Of a DNA stretch of 64,000 nt, positions 1-10,113 are shown piece by piece; positions within the stretch are counted from its first letter, which is position 1, and every line of letters starts with the position of its first letter. This stretch comes from Globisporangium splendens (lineage: Eukaryota; Oomycota; Peronosporomycetes; Pythiales; Pythiaceae), in contig VFIW01000011.1 of the NCBI GenBank assembly GCA_006386115.1, forward strand, positions 248,001-312,000. Reading direction: 5' to 3'. The notes below the pieces were generated by a model. That model saw only the letters and a list, made by a program, of their open reading frames with translations, made no database searches and was not told the origin of the DNA. A program made the position numbers and the translations under genes.

Positions 1-190
1 CGAAACAGCATGGGTTGTGCGTTTGAGTGAGACTGCTTGAGTGCTGACGCCTGCTCGATGCTGCAGAATGGAAAGTGAGCTGAGCGCGTTCCTTCGTCCT
101 TCCTCTCATCCAGCGAGTCTGCCTGCCTGTGATGATGATGGCAAGTGGATATCGGTTCACAATCAAAACTAAACACAGGGGGTGGATTAT
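1..190. repeat. Direct repeat, copy 1 (5' flank of a small basic-protein paralogue)
   Basis: This stretch aligns along its length with 3262-3480. Shared blocks include cgaaacagcatg, gatgctgcagaatgg, ctctcatccag, gatgatggcaag and aaaactaaacacagg. In the second copy the block lies immediately upstream of the start of the minus-strand gene at 2772-3239. By analogy this copy is the 5' flank of another paralogue whose start codon would lie about 25 bp left of the window. The repeat is seen directly; the missing gene is inference. Confidence 0.75.
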
Positions 191-546
191 GTGTGGATGC
201 TTGTGTGAAGCGAGCATAGAAGGGATAGACAGTTCATTTTTTACGGTTGCAAGAGTTGATATTTCTTGTGCTGATGTCAATCGCACTTCCCCGCAAAAGT
301 GCTTTCATTTGCTCAGGGGTAGCACTTTCACTTTTCAAAGCGAATGTGCAGTCAGCATTCGTCGCGTTTTAAGTAACCTTTCTCGCTTAATGGTGGTGGT
401 CATCGTGGCGAGTGGATTTTGTGCGATTCGAACGAGGCAGGATGGGTTTGCTACGGTCTTTTTGCTCGGTTGTTTATTCGCTTTTTCAGAGAGAAGGTAA
501 TTCTATTCAACTTATGATCTACATACAGTCCAAGAATTCCGGAGTC
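191..546. other. Intergenic, nothing recognised
   Basis: The open frame on the plus strand here has no recognisable motif and overlaps the duplicated flank, so I do not call it. No RNA gene or simple repeat was seen. Confidence 0.5.
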
Positions 547-1092
547 TCATTGACACTGCTGAGAGCGAGGTGTTTCTGATCTTTGACGGTGTGGCACCGA
601 TATCATTGTCGAGTAGAGCTGCGACTTGGGACATAACAACTGGATCGTTTCCCCGCGATTCAACGGTGAGTATCTTCGCATTCTTGAGTTCATTGCCATG
701 TTGGCGAGAAGATCGGCCATTTTGTTTTGCTCTCGTTTTGTGTGATTCCAGGAGGTCCACGCAAAGCTGGCGATGGTTTGATTTACCTGAACTGCTAATG
801 GCTGCAACTCGGTCTGGCGTATTGAGGCGAACCCGCTCTGGGATGCGATAATCATTTGGCTGTCTCCGAAGACTTCCAGTTTGACTTCATAATGCTGTAG
901 GCAGTGTGCACTGTATGTCAAGTCATCTTTCAGTGCGCTGTATTCGTACCAATTGTTCGTGACTTCTGATCTCATGTACGCGTAATCGCATGCTTTGAGC
1001 TCCCATTGATTGCTGCGTCCATTCAGGAAGATGAGTCCCCATCCACTGCCTCCTGGACCTGGGTTGCTGCGTGCACCTCCATCGAAATACAA
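547..1092 (-). pseudogene. RNase H domain of a LINE
   Basis: The translated segment begins with the RNase H signature DGGARSNPGPGG. It then shows TNNWYEYSAL with the second acidic residue, VFGDSQMI with the third, and REQNKMADLLA with the last Asp. All four catalytic acidic positions are therefore present. This is a domain of a larger polyprotein, not a free-standing gene; an open frame of about 130 residues covers it before homology fades at the C-terminal end. The intact catalytic residues suggest a fairly recent insertion. Confidence 0.7.
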
Positions 1093-1425
1093 ACGCGCCG
1101 TCGCTCATGCTTCCAGTTGGCGCGACAAGTCTTGTCTCTCCAGTACGCTGAGCAGTTGGCTCAGGCAAGTTGCATTGATCATTTCTCCTTTGAGCGTTCT
1201 CATCCGATGAGCCACAGTCTGCACTTGCATCACACACGCTGTCCACACTCGCTGGGTACTTTCTTCGACAGTGAGGTTTTGCCGTTCATGCACTATTTCC
1301 ACTCTCGTTCTCCATAACAATACTGGGATGCTTGATGTGACGATAAACCACAGTTTCTGCAGTGCTGTCGAGTGTTCCAGAGTAATGAACCCGAAGTGCT
1401 TTCCCAATTCCCGGAGCAAAGATCG

Positions 1426-1887
1426 TTACCGTGGCGGGGATGTGCGGCTAGCAATATGAGGCAGGAAGAGGTTGAGTGCTTGCTCCGTCAATGTTCGGTC
1501 CATCCATCGCCCGAGGAAGACTGTCCACGCGGTTTGTGCTCGCTTGCAACTCCAGACTGTGTGTGAGAAAGTTTCTTTTGTCACCCTGCGTCCGGCACTG
1601 CTTGGACACGCCGAAGACTCGATCCTTCCCGGATGGAACAGGTTGAGCTGCATCGTAGAAATCCGGTATGTCATCCACGTCTGATTTGGCGTAAGACATC
1701 CTCGTTGTTTCCACAGGTCTGCTGGTAGCCAGCACTGCACATGACTACACCACTGATCAGTTTTCGCGACTTCGTTAAGCTTGTCTGTAAGTCCTCCGAG
1801 ACCTTGATACAACTTGCTGTGAAGCCTCCGTGTTCGTGCTCGGTCAAATGTCTTCTGGATGGTGTTTGGGGGCGTACGTTCATGCAC
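1426..1887 (-). pseudogene. zf-RVT-like segment of a LINE
   Basis: The frame contains the pattern CPSSAGRRVTKETFSHTVWSC followed by KRAQTAWTVFLGRW. This corresponds to the Cys-x-x-Cys/Gly ... His ... Cys arrangement (zf-RVT) that precedes RNase H in many LINE polyproteins. The second Cys of the first pair is replaced. It lies upstream of, and out of frame with, the RNase H domain, consistent with one decayed element. Confidence 0.5.
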
Positions 1888-2370
1888 CAGGCATGGACAG
1901 AGAGTCGTGAGCGGGTGCGGTTTGAATGTCCACCCTATGGTTTCATTTCTTCATTGGTAATTGCAACGTCTTGTTGACAAGTAGCATCCCCGGCCCAGTC
2001 GGTCGCTGTCCAGAGAACGCCGTTTGCTTGCCGTTGCTGATCCACTGTTTACTCGCTTTTGGAAGGCTGCAACAGCGTCGTTTCTGCAGTGCATATGCGG
2101 ATACTGTCTCTGCTGTGTTGGTGGCAAGTTCGTAAACAGTGACGCGCATTTGAGCAGGCGTAATCCTCAAACACAAGTCGCAAAATTACGACAATAGTGA
2201 ACATGGACGAGCCAGTCGAAACCCGCCAATTTCTCCTTTGACACGGAAATCACAATTCGCACTTTATCCAGAGCGTCAGGAGAAAAAGCAAAGACAACAG
2301 ACATGCAGGTCGTTCTGACGCGGATGTCTGCCGTGCAGCTCCATGCTTTGTCCCCTGACAACAATCCCCT

Positions 2371-2771
2371 CCCTCAATGCTGCTAATCCTTTCAATATTG
2401 CTCTGTTTACAATAGTATTGCAAGGTGTTTATTACTCCATGCGCATCATTTGCTAATTGCGCTACACTAATTGTGACGATCGCTTTTTGAGATCATTTCG
2501 TTTATTTGAGGTCTGTATCTGATCGAGAATCTGCGTCAGCTTTGTCCTCGTCAAGTTCGCAGCTTTTCAGAGTTAGCCATCTTTGGAGATAAGGAGGACT
2601 TGGACGACTAAGTTTGGTTGAATTCCTAAACTCGCGATTTTATTCTCGTGCGTTTGAGATACACGTACAAAACTAACGCTATACAGACCACTGTCGATAC
2701 ACTCACAAACGCTCCTTCATACTTTACAGCACCACGCTCAGCGGACAAACGGTCAACGGATGCATCACTCT
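2371..2771. other. AT-rich intergenic stretch
   Basis: No convincing coding frame, RNA gene or repeat was seen between the LINE remnant and the small basic-protein gene. Confidence 0.5.
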
Positions 2772-3239
2772 TTACACTTGGATCTGCGTTGGGAAGAGCA
2801 ACCACGTCGACGTGCTTCTGTGCTCATCGGTCAAATGCAGGAGATCGGCACGCCGGCCTGTGCACGAGCTCTCACGCACGCGTCTCGTCGGTTGGTGGAC
2901 GTCGATTTCGTTTGCCTCACAGTCGCTCGGCATCATAAACCTCACAAACGAGTTCGGGGACGGCGGAGGATTGAACTGGTTCGCTCTTGGCGCTTTGACA
3001 CTGCTTCGTACTGCGAGGGAGCTCGCAACGTTCGACTGTCGTGGCCACTGACGAGAACTCCGACGGCGCTTTATGAGCACGCGGTGGTAGTGACAGAACG
3101 CGTGCAGCTCGCCGTTGCGCGTAAACGACCGAGCGTTCACGCACTTCTTGTCGGTGTACAGGCACATCGACGGCGCAGCAAACAGCGGCACACTCGGCGC
3201 GTCCAACTCGTTGCTGGCCGAGTTGTACGCGGCCGACAT
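2772..3239 (-). CDS. Small C-x6-C-x15-C-x2-H basic protein, paralogue A (tail diverged)
   Basis: About 155 residues, starting at MSAAYNSAS; an in-frame Met 16 codons upstream is possible. The core is CLYTDKKC, then TRNGELHAFC and HYHR, giving the C-x6-C-x15-C-x2-H spacing shared with the genes at 5281, 9334 and 12232. The family is not one I can name. The three Cys and one His suggest a zinc-binding knuckle, and the basic tail in its relatives suggests a nuclear or nucleic-acid-binding role; both are inference. In this copy the conserved ANxNQRR helix after the core is missing and replaced by IKRRRSSRQW, and the rest of the protein has no similarity to its paralogues. It may be a decaying copy. 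It lies next to a duplicated flank and a LINE remnant. Confidence 0.6.
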   Translation of the reverse strand: MSAAYNSASNELDAPSVPLFAAPSMCLYTDKKCVNARSFTRNGELHAFCHYHRVLIKRRRSSRQWPRQSNVASSLAVRSSVKAPRANQFNPPPSPNSFVRFMMPSDCEANEIDVHQPTRRVRESSCTGRRADLLHLTDEHRSTSTWLLFPTQIQV

Positions 3240-3261
3240 GGTCTTCTCGGTCTTGTAGCTC

Positions 3262-3480
3262 GTCGAACGAAACAGCATGATGCACACAAAGAGTTTGCTT
3301 TGAAGCTGTGAAGTGCTAGCGTCTGTTCGATGCTGCAGAATGGGAAGTGAGCACCGTCGACCTCTCTCTCATCCAGTGAGTCTCCCGCCTGGCTGCCGCC
3401 TGTGATGATGGCAAGCGAGGAAACCCTCACATGGACTCCGAACCAAAACTAAACACAGGAGTGGATTATGGCTCGTGTAA
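3262..3480. repeat. Direct repeat, copy 2
   Basis: Second copy of the block at 1-190, with small indels. It sits directly upstream (minus strand) of paralogue A and so is probably its promoter and 5' untranslated region. Confidence 0.75.
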
Positions 3481-3844
3481 AAAGAACGAGAAGGTTGGTT
3501 GGCTCAACGCGCTGCGATTTTATTCGTGAGTCCAGTGGCACGCGCCGAAGGTTCAATGGCTCCTCTCCACCTAGCAGTTGCTCAGTTGGGTTGAGTGTTG
3601 CCCTCTGTTGTAAATTGTGGTGCTTGTGACTGCAAACATTGTGGAACATAGATATGTAGTTAATTTTGCATTTCCAGTCTATTCGGCAGCATATACTTAT
3701 GAACATGTACTGATGCTGACACCGATCTTCAAGAGAGGGAACTCTGGTCTCGGGAAAAGACGTGGAAGCTTCGACGAAGTGTACAGTACGGTTCACTAAC
3801 CCACACACGACGAATAAATCCTGAATAGTAGAGCTTTGGTACTG
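3481..3844. other. Intergenic, nothing recognised
   Basis: No supported gene, RNA or repeat was seen here. Confidence 0.5.
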
Positions 3845-4653
3845 TCAAAAATCCATTTTGCGACACAAGCGAATCGACTTTTTGTGGTATCTTTGCATTT
3901 TTTCGACGAATGAGCTTTGATTGTGTGTGTGTGGCTTCACGAATCCGTGTTTTGGAGTGTGGAGCGAACCCACTCCACTGCTTCTATCGACACGTCTCAG
4001 TTCAGCTCCAGGAACAGGCTTCTGAATATATGACTTTCGTTGACTGTGCTGGGTTGTCATGGCTTCACAAATCCAGCTCTCAAAGTGTGAGCCAATGTCT
4101 TGGCTCTTTTCGACAAGTCTCACCTCCATCCATTCCTTCCGCCAACGTTCTGAGACAGCATGCTCTACCACGCAGTCGCTTTCGAGTTGGTCTACAACAA
4201 GCAACACTCCGTTTTCATATGGCGCGAGCATCTGAGTCGTTGATGCGAAAGAAAAGACGGGGGAGGGAAGGAGGGCTTGAACTTTCGAAATCTCACAAAG
4301 CTGACCCAGGTTGGAATACAACTGAGCAATGGTTCGTGCTACTTGGCCTGCCATACGCACTCAGCTTTCGTCGTCGTGCCGATCGATTTGATGATTTCCG
4401 TGAGCCGCGTTGTATCCTTGCAAACAGTTGTGAGAGCAGTGCTGAAATTGCGCCAAAGCCACTGCGAGGTATCCGCGTCCGCACCCTCTATCAACGCAAC
4501 GAGACTCCCGCTGGCATCGTTCTCTGCTGCACCGTCGCCGCTGTACACGACCGCTCGAGGGGCTTCGTCCTTGATGTCGTTGCTGACGTCTGAGGCTCCC
4601 TCAGACATCCATTCTGGATCGTTCTCGTCGTCCATTTCCAACGTCTTTTTCAT
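3845..4653 (-). pseudogene. Hypothetical acidic/coiled-coil protein, frame broken
   Basis: A minus-strand reading frame begins at 4653 with an acidic N-terminus (MKKTLEMDDENDPEWMSEG). It runs through a helical stretch (RNFSTALTTVCKDTTRLTEI) to a stop at 4339. An overlapping frame continues the helical character from VARTIAQLYSNLGQLCEI down to 3845. The two parts read sensibly as one protein if a single frame change is placed near 4345-4362. The interval is too short for an intron, so I call it a frameshifted gene. I do not recognise the family. It could also be two chance frames. Confidence 0.35.
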
Positions 4654-5280
4654 TTTGCTTTTACTCGAAAACGTCTCCTCAACTCAAAGGTGTCAACACC
4701 GAGATGGCCAGCTACGCCGAGACGGTGGACAATTCTGTTCTCTTGCGATCGCCTAGAGCGGAACTCAATGCATGCGATCTCCGATGGCAGCGTGCGTTGA
4801 AAGCAGAGGCTCAAGTAAACTCCACACCACATGATGCTCCAGGGTGTGTGTGTGTGTCGTGTAATTAATCATTTCACCGACGGTTTCTCTGCCTCATATT
4901 CATACTACCGCCATCTCCAAGCGCAGCAGCCTTACCGACATGACACACAGCATCGGGAGGGAGCCTTGGTCCTGGTGGCTCTGGATCGATTATTGTGCGA
5001 ATCGAACCCGACTGGCACGCAGCGCAGATGGTGTGGACAGCAGCAATGGCGTTCTCAAGACACGACACACTTCAGCAGTCCGATTATACTGAAAAAAGTG
5101 CAATCGAAACATGCAATTGCGAATCTCGACGGGTATTTTCTAATACGTTCATTGCTTTATTGTGTTGTATCACGAATGTTTCCGAACGTCGAGTCACGCA
5201 CGCTTGATGCATGCGATCCTAAAATCTTGTACTTTTTTGCATAGATATATAGTACATCATTCCTACGAAAAAATCGTGTT
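4654..5280. other. Intergenic; short TG run
   Basis: Contains a short TG run at about 4844-4857. No gene or RNA was recognised. It includes the 3' flank of the gene ending at 5281. Confidence 0.5.
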
Positions 5281-5934
5281 CTACAGTGTCAGCACAAAGT
5301 CGCTGCTCGTGTAGATCTGGCCGCACTCATACGCTGGCGGCGTCGGCATCTCGACCATCACCGGCAGCATGGCGGCCGTGTGCAGGACGCCGAAGCTATA
5401 CGGTTCTGCCTTGGTCGGGATCCCGTAGAATGGCGACGAGTTGTCAATCGGGAAGCCCATTGTGTCGTAGGCAAACAGAGCGGCCGTGGAGCTGGCGACA
5501 AACAATTCGAGCAGCGAGTCTTGCGGTGGAGGCGGTGCACTGAAGTGGACTGGTGCCTGCGGAGCACCGACCATCCAGGTGGTGTCGTAGTGGAGCATGT
5601 GGTCGGCCCACTGCATCGCGTCGACAGGTGAGAGCGGGACATGCGCGAAGTTGGCTGGCGGCGGCGTCATCACCTTGTTGTCGTGCACGCGCTTGATCCG
5701 GCGGCGAAACTCCATGCGGCGCTGGTTCTGGTTGGCGCGCACGCGGTGGTAGTGGCAGAGGTTGTGGAGCGAGCCGTTGCGCTTGAACGACCGCGCGCTC
5801 GTGCACTTCTTGCCGGCGTATCGACACAATTGTGGCACCGTGGTCTCGCTGCTGGTTGCGGTCTCGAGGGGCTTGGTCTCACTTGCTTCCGATGCAGCTG
5901 ACATCTTGGTAGCGTCACTGGTGGTGGCTGCCAT
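5281..5934 (-). CDS. Small C-x6-C-x15-C-x2-H basic protein, paralogue B
   Basis: 217 residues from MAATTSDATK; longer in-frame starts exist upstream but the extra segment looks non-coding. The N-terminus is Ser/Thr-rich. The core CRYAGKKC ... KRNGSLHNLC-HYH lies at about residues 36-62. It is followed by RANQNQRRMEFRRRIKRV, a strongly basic helix that could be a nuclear localisation or DNA-contact segment. The C-terminal ~130 residues are rich in Pro, Met and aromatic residues, like an activation region. No domain family known to me fits exactly. The arrangement recalls the plant WRC motif (C3H plus basic residues), but the spacing differs, so I take this as analogy only. Probably a nuclear protein. 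Confidence 0.75.
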   Translation of the reverse strand: MAATTSDATKMSAASEASETKPLETATSSETTVPQLCRYAGKKCTSARSFKRNGSLHNLCHYHRVRANQNQRRMEFRRRIKRVHDNKVMTPPPANFAHVPLSPVDAMQWADHMLHYDTTWMVGAPQAPVHFSAPPPPQDSLLELFVASSTAALFAYDTMGFPIDNSSPFYGIPTKAEPYSFGVLHTAAMLPVMVEMPTPPAYECGQIYTSSDFVLTL

Positions 5935-8387
5935 TGGTTCGTGTGTGGTGCAAGTGATTGAGTATCGTGCAGGTGGGAAATGGAGGAGTGAGAGGGACCG
6001 AGCGCAGTGCGAACGGCGCAATGGGACTCGGCTGAAGCCAACTGCGCCACTGAGGGTCACCTCAGACACCCAGAAAGCTGATCCACACACAGTCAGGAGT
6101 GCGAGAGAAGAGGTGGTCGCCTTCGGAGCTCCTCGTGCGCTGCAGATACAACTCATCAAACAGGGCAACGGGGCTCACTGTTCTTCTGATCACAGGCGAT
6201 GCTTCGGTGCCGCTTGCGCATCGTCATTCAGCGCGCAAGACAAGGCGCGAGGCGGGGTCGCAAGAGTGGTCCTCGCCACAAATATTTGGACTCGCGCATC
6301 CCACTTTCAGCAATTTCAACCAGGTCAGGCCACTGTGTGCACTTGCCAAGGACACGCGCACTCGGTCATTGAATACCAGTCCAGAAAAGGAGCATTTGAA
6401 TTGTTTCAGGCAGAATCTGAAAGCATTTCTGCAATTGTGTACAAACAACTGGTTGCGCTTGATAGAGAGGGGATGGCGGAGTGCAAGAGCACGAACGATG
6501 CACACGACGCGCGACACGCGAACCCTCAGCGCGCATGTGACGGGTGCAGCCATCTGCCGTGCTTGTGTGACCGCCACCGCATGTTGCACACAAATAAAAC
6601 GGCTGCTGCCTGCAAATGGTGAAACCAAAGCTGTTTGTAATCGGTTGCCAACGTTGCGAACCTGCTGCCTGCCAAATGCGCAAGGTACAATAGCAGAGGG
6701 TTCTAATCTCGAATAATTGGAGATGTTTTCGCTTGAAAAGCCCGGTGTCGTTGAACCTGAAATCTCTTGAACCAAACAGCACTGGAATGCGGCCAGCTGG
6801 ACCAGTGAGGGGCTGATGCTGTTCACTATTCGCTTGCATTGATTTCACACATTTGCAGCACACTTTGGTGGACGCAATTGAGACGAACAATTAAATAAGA
6901 TCGTTTGGAGCGGCTGTTTCAAGCTGCTTCATTTTGGCGCCAATGATCAATTTGACCTCCTCAAGCCAACCCGCCAAATAATACACGCAGAGCCTGACTC
7001 GACAGCGCATCTCCAAATGGGTTTTGTAACGCGCGTGAAAAAGGTGCGCTGCGTGTGGTTGTGTGTGCTCGTCCCTTCTGCAGGTTTCTGTGTGCGTTCG
7101 AAATTCATCGAGACACGAAATTCGTTTCCCTAGAAGGAATGGCAGAGGAGCTTTTCGCCACAGCACTGAAGCTTTTATGAGCAAGATGCGAGTTATAATG
7201 AGGAATGTTGCCGAGTACTCGTGCAACCTGAGTTGCTTGCGTTACTGGTCCATCACTGGCAGGGATCAAGTGACTTGCAAGCGCATCTGCCTTTAGAATT
7301 TGCTGCATGCATTGCTTGTCTTTCGACGTGCGTGGAGTGCAAGTATTCATGCACTCACAAGTTAGTGCAACAAGTGCTGCATTGTAACCGTGCACCTACA
7401 ACAAGCTGGGGGACGTGCACACGCTTTTTTCATCTAAAAAACTAGCGCGCGTATGAGAGAGAGAGAGTCTAGGACTGTCTGCCAGCCACAGATAAATAAA
7501 TCAATTTCAATAGATTTATGCGCGCGTGATGTGTGCTTGCTGGCAGATTTCTGTCAGGCGCGATGAATTCCCTCCCGAGAGCACGAAAGAGACGCCATTT
7601 ATGTCTGTGGTTCACCCATTAAAGAAATGTGCATGGACCAAAGGAACGAGCGCAGCGCCAGATGCGTGTGGCAGGCGACCAGGGTCACGCTGGACGCTCA
7701 TCTGGACCCACCAATCCGTTCATTTCGGATCGTGACGATCCACGGAAGTGCTCATCTTGCAGCCTACAACATGTGCAGAGACAAGAATTGTCAATTAGTT
7801 GGCACTCAACCTCGCAAAGTGCATCCTCTAATATGAGGACTCACCTACCAAATGCGCTGGAGGAGAATGAAAATTGCTTTTGCCTTGCCAGCGACAATCG
7901 CTTTGCTGGACGTCCGTGTGGACGCACTCCACCCTTGAGTTCCTTGATTCCTTGAGGATTGCGACGAGGCTACACCAACATTGTGTTGTAGCATACAATA
8001 TGATTGAGAAGTCATTGGTGTTCTCTGTTGTCAGAAGGTAGAAGCATGCAACCTTTCGATAAATGGATCCTCCAGTCGTCCCTCTGTTTTGAGTTTGCGC
8101 GTTTGCTCACCTGTTCGAATCTCCTCCTCGCGCGCGTGGTACAAGTGGTGCCTGTGCGCAGGCGGTGTGTACACAATCATACGCCTTCGCTTTTCTGCTC
8201 CGTCCTGTGTGTGGCTCCGAGGCGAAGGCGCCACAAATTTCACTCTCATGCGAGCGTGAAGAATGTTCTCTCACCGAACTGCGTTGCGTTGTTCGCAAAC
8301 ACAGTGTGATCGCGAGCAACGCGACGCATTGGTCAGCAAAACGGTATGTTGCACGAAACAAGCCTTTTCTGAATGTCCTTACTTACT
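5935..8387. other. Long intergenic region
   Basis: About 2.4 kb without a supported gene. Several open frames longer than 100 codons exist on both strands but lack motifs, overlap one another and show no codon bias I would trust. A 9-bp inverted repeat (cgccttcgc / gcgaaggcg) spans about 8181-8231. The left end is the promoter of paralogue B. Confidence 0.5.
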
Positions 8388-8967
8388 TCAAGCGCACATG
8401 CTTGTAAGCAAATGACACTGCAGTGCCATGTGCAGCCAGTGTTTCTGCTGCGAGTTCAGCACTGCGAGCGTAAGCCTTTGTTGCAGTGCTTGGCTCTCCT
8501 TCCATCCCACTTTAAGATCGCGGAGTGAAGCGATTTGCGGAATCGGTTGCCACGAATCAAGGACCAATGGGTCGATTCCTTTGCGCCTCATCAATCTTGT
8601 TGGTACTGCACTTGCTTCTTGAAGCAGCGAACTCAGCCCCATCTTGCAGAGGGGATGCTAGCTTTATCGGCAGCACAACTGTCCTCAAGACTGATCGTCT
8701 GAAGCAGCCATTCCGAGTCAAAATCCAACTCCAAACTCGGTAAATACACTTGACTTGATTTCGCAGTTCCATGAAGGGGATTTGTTCAGCAACAACAACA
8801 TCAACTGATGATCCCGTCAAAATCATTGCTATGGACGGACGGCAAGGCAAGTCAGGACCCACTTTAGTGAGCTGTGATGCTTGAGTGGAGCCTGCAAGTG
8901 CTCGTGACGAGCCGCTCTTTGTGCTAGCAGCAAAATGGGTTTGATGAGCAGCGTCACAGGATTTCAA
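8388..8967 (-). mobile_element. Possible degenerate hAT-type transposase fragment
   Basis: On the minus strand the frame from 8967 contains IPFMELRNQV and, shortly after, YRVWSWILTRN. The order and spacing recall the hAT transposase segment 'PF..vE...F..L......Y..PSR..l.r'. The frame then shifts near 8640 and continues with helical sequence to 8388. No terminal inverted repeats or 8-bp duplication were found by eye. This is a weak resemblance. Confidence 0.3.
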
Positions 8968-9333
8968 GCATGCAGCAGATCAAATGGTTCAAAGCATCTG
9001 CTAGCTTAAGCAGCAGCACAACAATCGCACACACCGCTTCAACTGAGAGCGTGTTCAGCTACGCCTTTCTCCCGGATCGCTTTCGACAAGGTATGCCGAG
9101 CGAGCTGAGTCCTCTTGCTCAACTATGTGGACTTGTGTTCCTCCTCTGGTGGAATATGCAAAGTTAAATGATAAGAAGAGACCGCCTTAGGTTTGCAAAT
9201 GGACACTTCCAAGCTGAAGAAGCAACAACTAGCAAAATCGCATTTCCCAAGATCAAAAATGTTGCTATCATTTGTGACTCAGCTCAACAAAAAGAGGGCT
9301 TCGCTAATAAATAGGGGAGGGAAATACGCAGAC
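8968..9333. other. Intergenic, nothing recognised
   Basis: 3' flank of paralogue C; no supported feature. Confidence 0.5.
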
Positions 9334-10113
9334 TCACAGGTGGAACGCCAGCGAGTCATCGTTTGCGACCAGAGCCGCGTCCATGAAGAGCGAGTCGATG
9401 CCGCTGTTCTCTACTCCTGGGTAGCACCAAAAATCGTTGCCAGTGACTGCGATGGTGTCGATTCCTTCGCACACGTCGATCGGAGACGAATTGCCGAGCA
9501 TCGCAGCGAGCGACGGGATCGAGTCCAGACACTCCGTCAAGGTATCGAAGTCGTTGACGAGGAGCTCCGGTGTCAGGTTCAGCTGTGGTGGCTGGTACAT
9601 TGGCTGGAATTGGTGGTGGTTGGGCATCATCATAGTGGTGCTGAGCTGCTTTGTCTGGAAGTTGTCCGCCATCATGAGATCAGTGAAAAAGTCCGTCGGT
9701 AGGGTGTTCAGCCGCGCTTGTGGGAGCAAACCTGGCGCGTTCGCCGTCATCACGACTGGCGCTGGCCACTGCTGCTGCTTGGAAAGCTCCGTCGGCTGCA
9801 CCTTGATTGGCGCAATCGCAGAAATCGTCGCCGGCTGTTTCTTCTTGCGCGACTTCCGCGTGCGCTTGGCAGCCGCAATCTTCTTGGTCTTGCGCTTCAG
9901 CTCGAGTCGGCGCTGGTTCTTGTTGGCCTTTTGGCGGTGCAGGTCGCAGAGATTGTGCAACTCGCCGTTGCGCTTGAGTGCGCGCAGGTTCCAGCACTTT
10001 TTGCTCGGGTATCGACACGTGTTGGTCGACTCGGTCGTGTTTTGTTGCTCCATCGGCTTGTCGCTCTCAGCAACAGAAGGGGAAGAAGCTGCAGGCGCAG
10101 GTTGAGCACTCAT
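9334..10113 (-). CDS. Small C-x6-C-x15-C-x2-H basic protein, paralogue C
   Basis: 259 residues from MSAQPAPAASS. An upstream in-frame Met at 10215 would add 34 residues that look non-coding. The core CRYPSKKCWN ... KRNGELHNLC-DLH is followed by RQKANKNQRRLELKRKTKKI and then by further Lys/Arg clusters (AAKRTRKSRKKKQ), a clear nuclear-localisation-type sequence. The C-terminal half has Gln/Met/Pro-rich stretches (NHHQFQPMYQPPQ) and acidic patches, as in transcription regulators. Closest to paralogue D in the core (both CRYPSKKCWN). Function unknown; a nuclear zinc-binding regulator is inference. Confidence 0.75.
   Translation of the reverse strand: MSAQPAPAASSPSVAESDKPMEQQNTTESTNTCRYPSKKCWNLRALKRNGELHNLCDLHRQKANKNQRRLELKRKTKKIAAAKRTRKSRKKKQPATISAIAPIKVQPTELSKQQQWPAPVVMTANAPGLLPQARLNTLPTDFFTDLMMADNFQTKQLSTTMMMPNHHQFQPMYQPPQLNLTPELLVNDFDTLTECLDSIPSLAAMLGNSSPIDVCEGIDTIAVTGNDFWCYPGVENSGIDSLFMDAALVANDDSLAFHL

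Larger units (their letters stand above)
547..2370 (-). mobile_element. Truncated non-LTR (LINE-type) retrotransposon remnant
   Basis: Read on the minus strand, this segment carries in order a linker region (about 2364-1943), a zf-RVT-like Cys/His segment (1887-1426) and an RNase H domain (1092-547). That is the order at the 3' end of plant- and oomycete-type LINEs. The reverse transcriptase domain is not visible upstream, so the element looks 5' truncated, as is usual for LINE insertions. The pieces are in different frames, so the element is dead as a whole. No target-site duplication or poly(A) tail was established. Confidence 0.65.

Noticed and set aside
4981..5030. gaatcgaacccgac segment resembling a reversed tRNA T-arm
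   Set aside because: The flanks do not form a T-stem, and no anticodon or acceptor arm could be placed.
6099..6890. Overlapping open frames of about 175-290 codons on both strands upstream of paralogue B
   Set aside because: No motifs, mutual overlap on opposite strands and no sensible composition; treated as chance frames in non-coding DNA.
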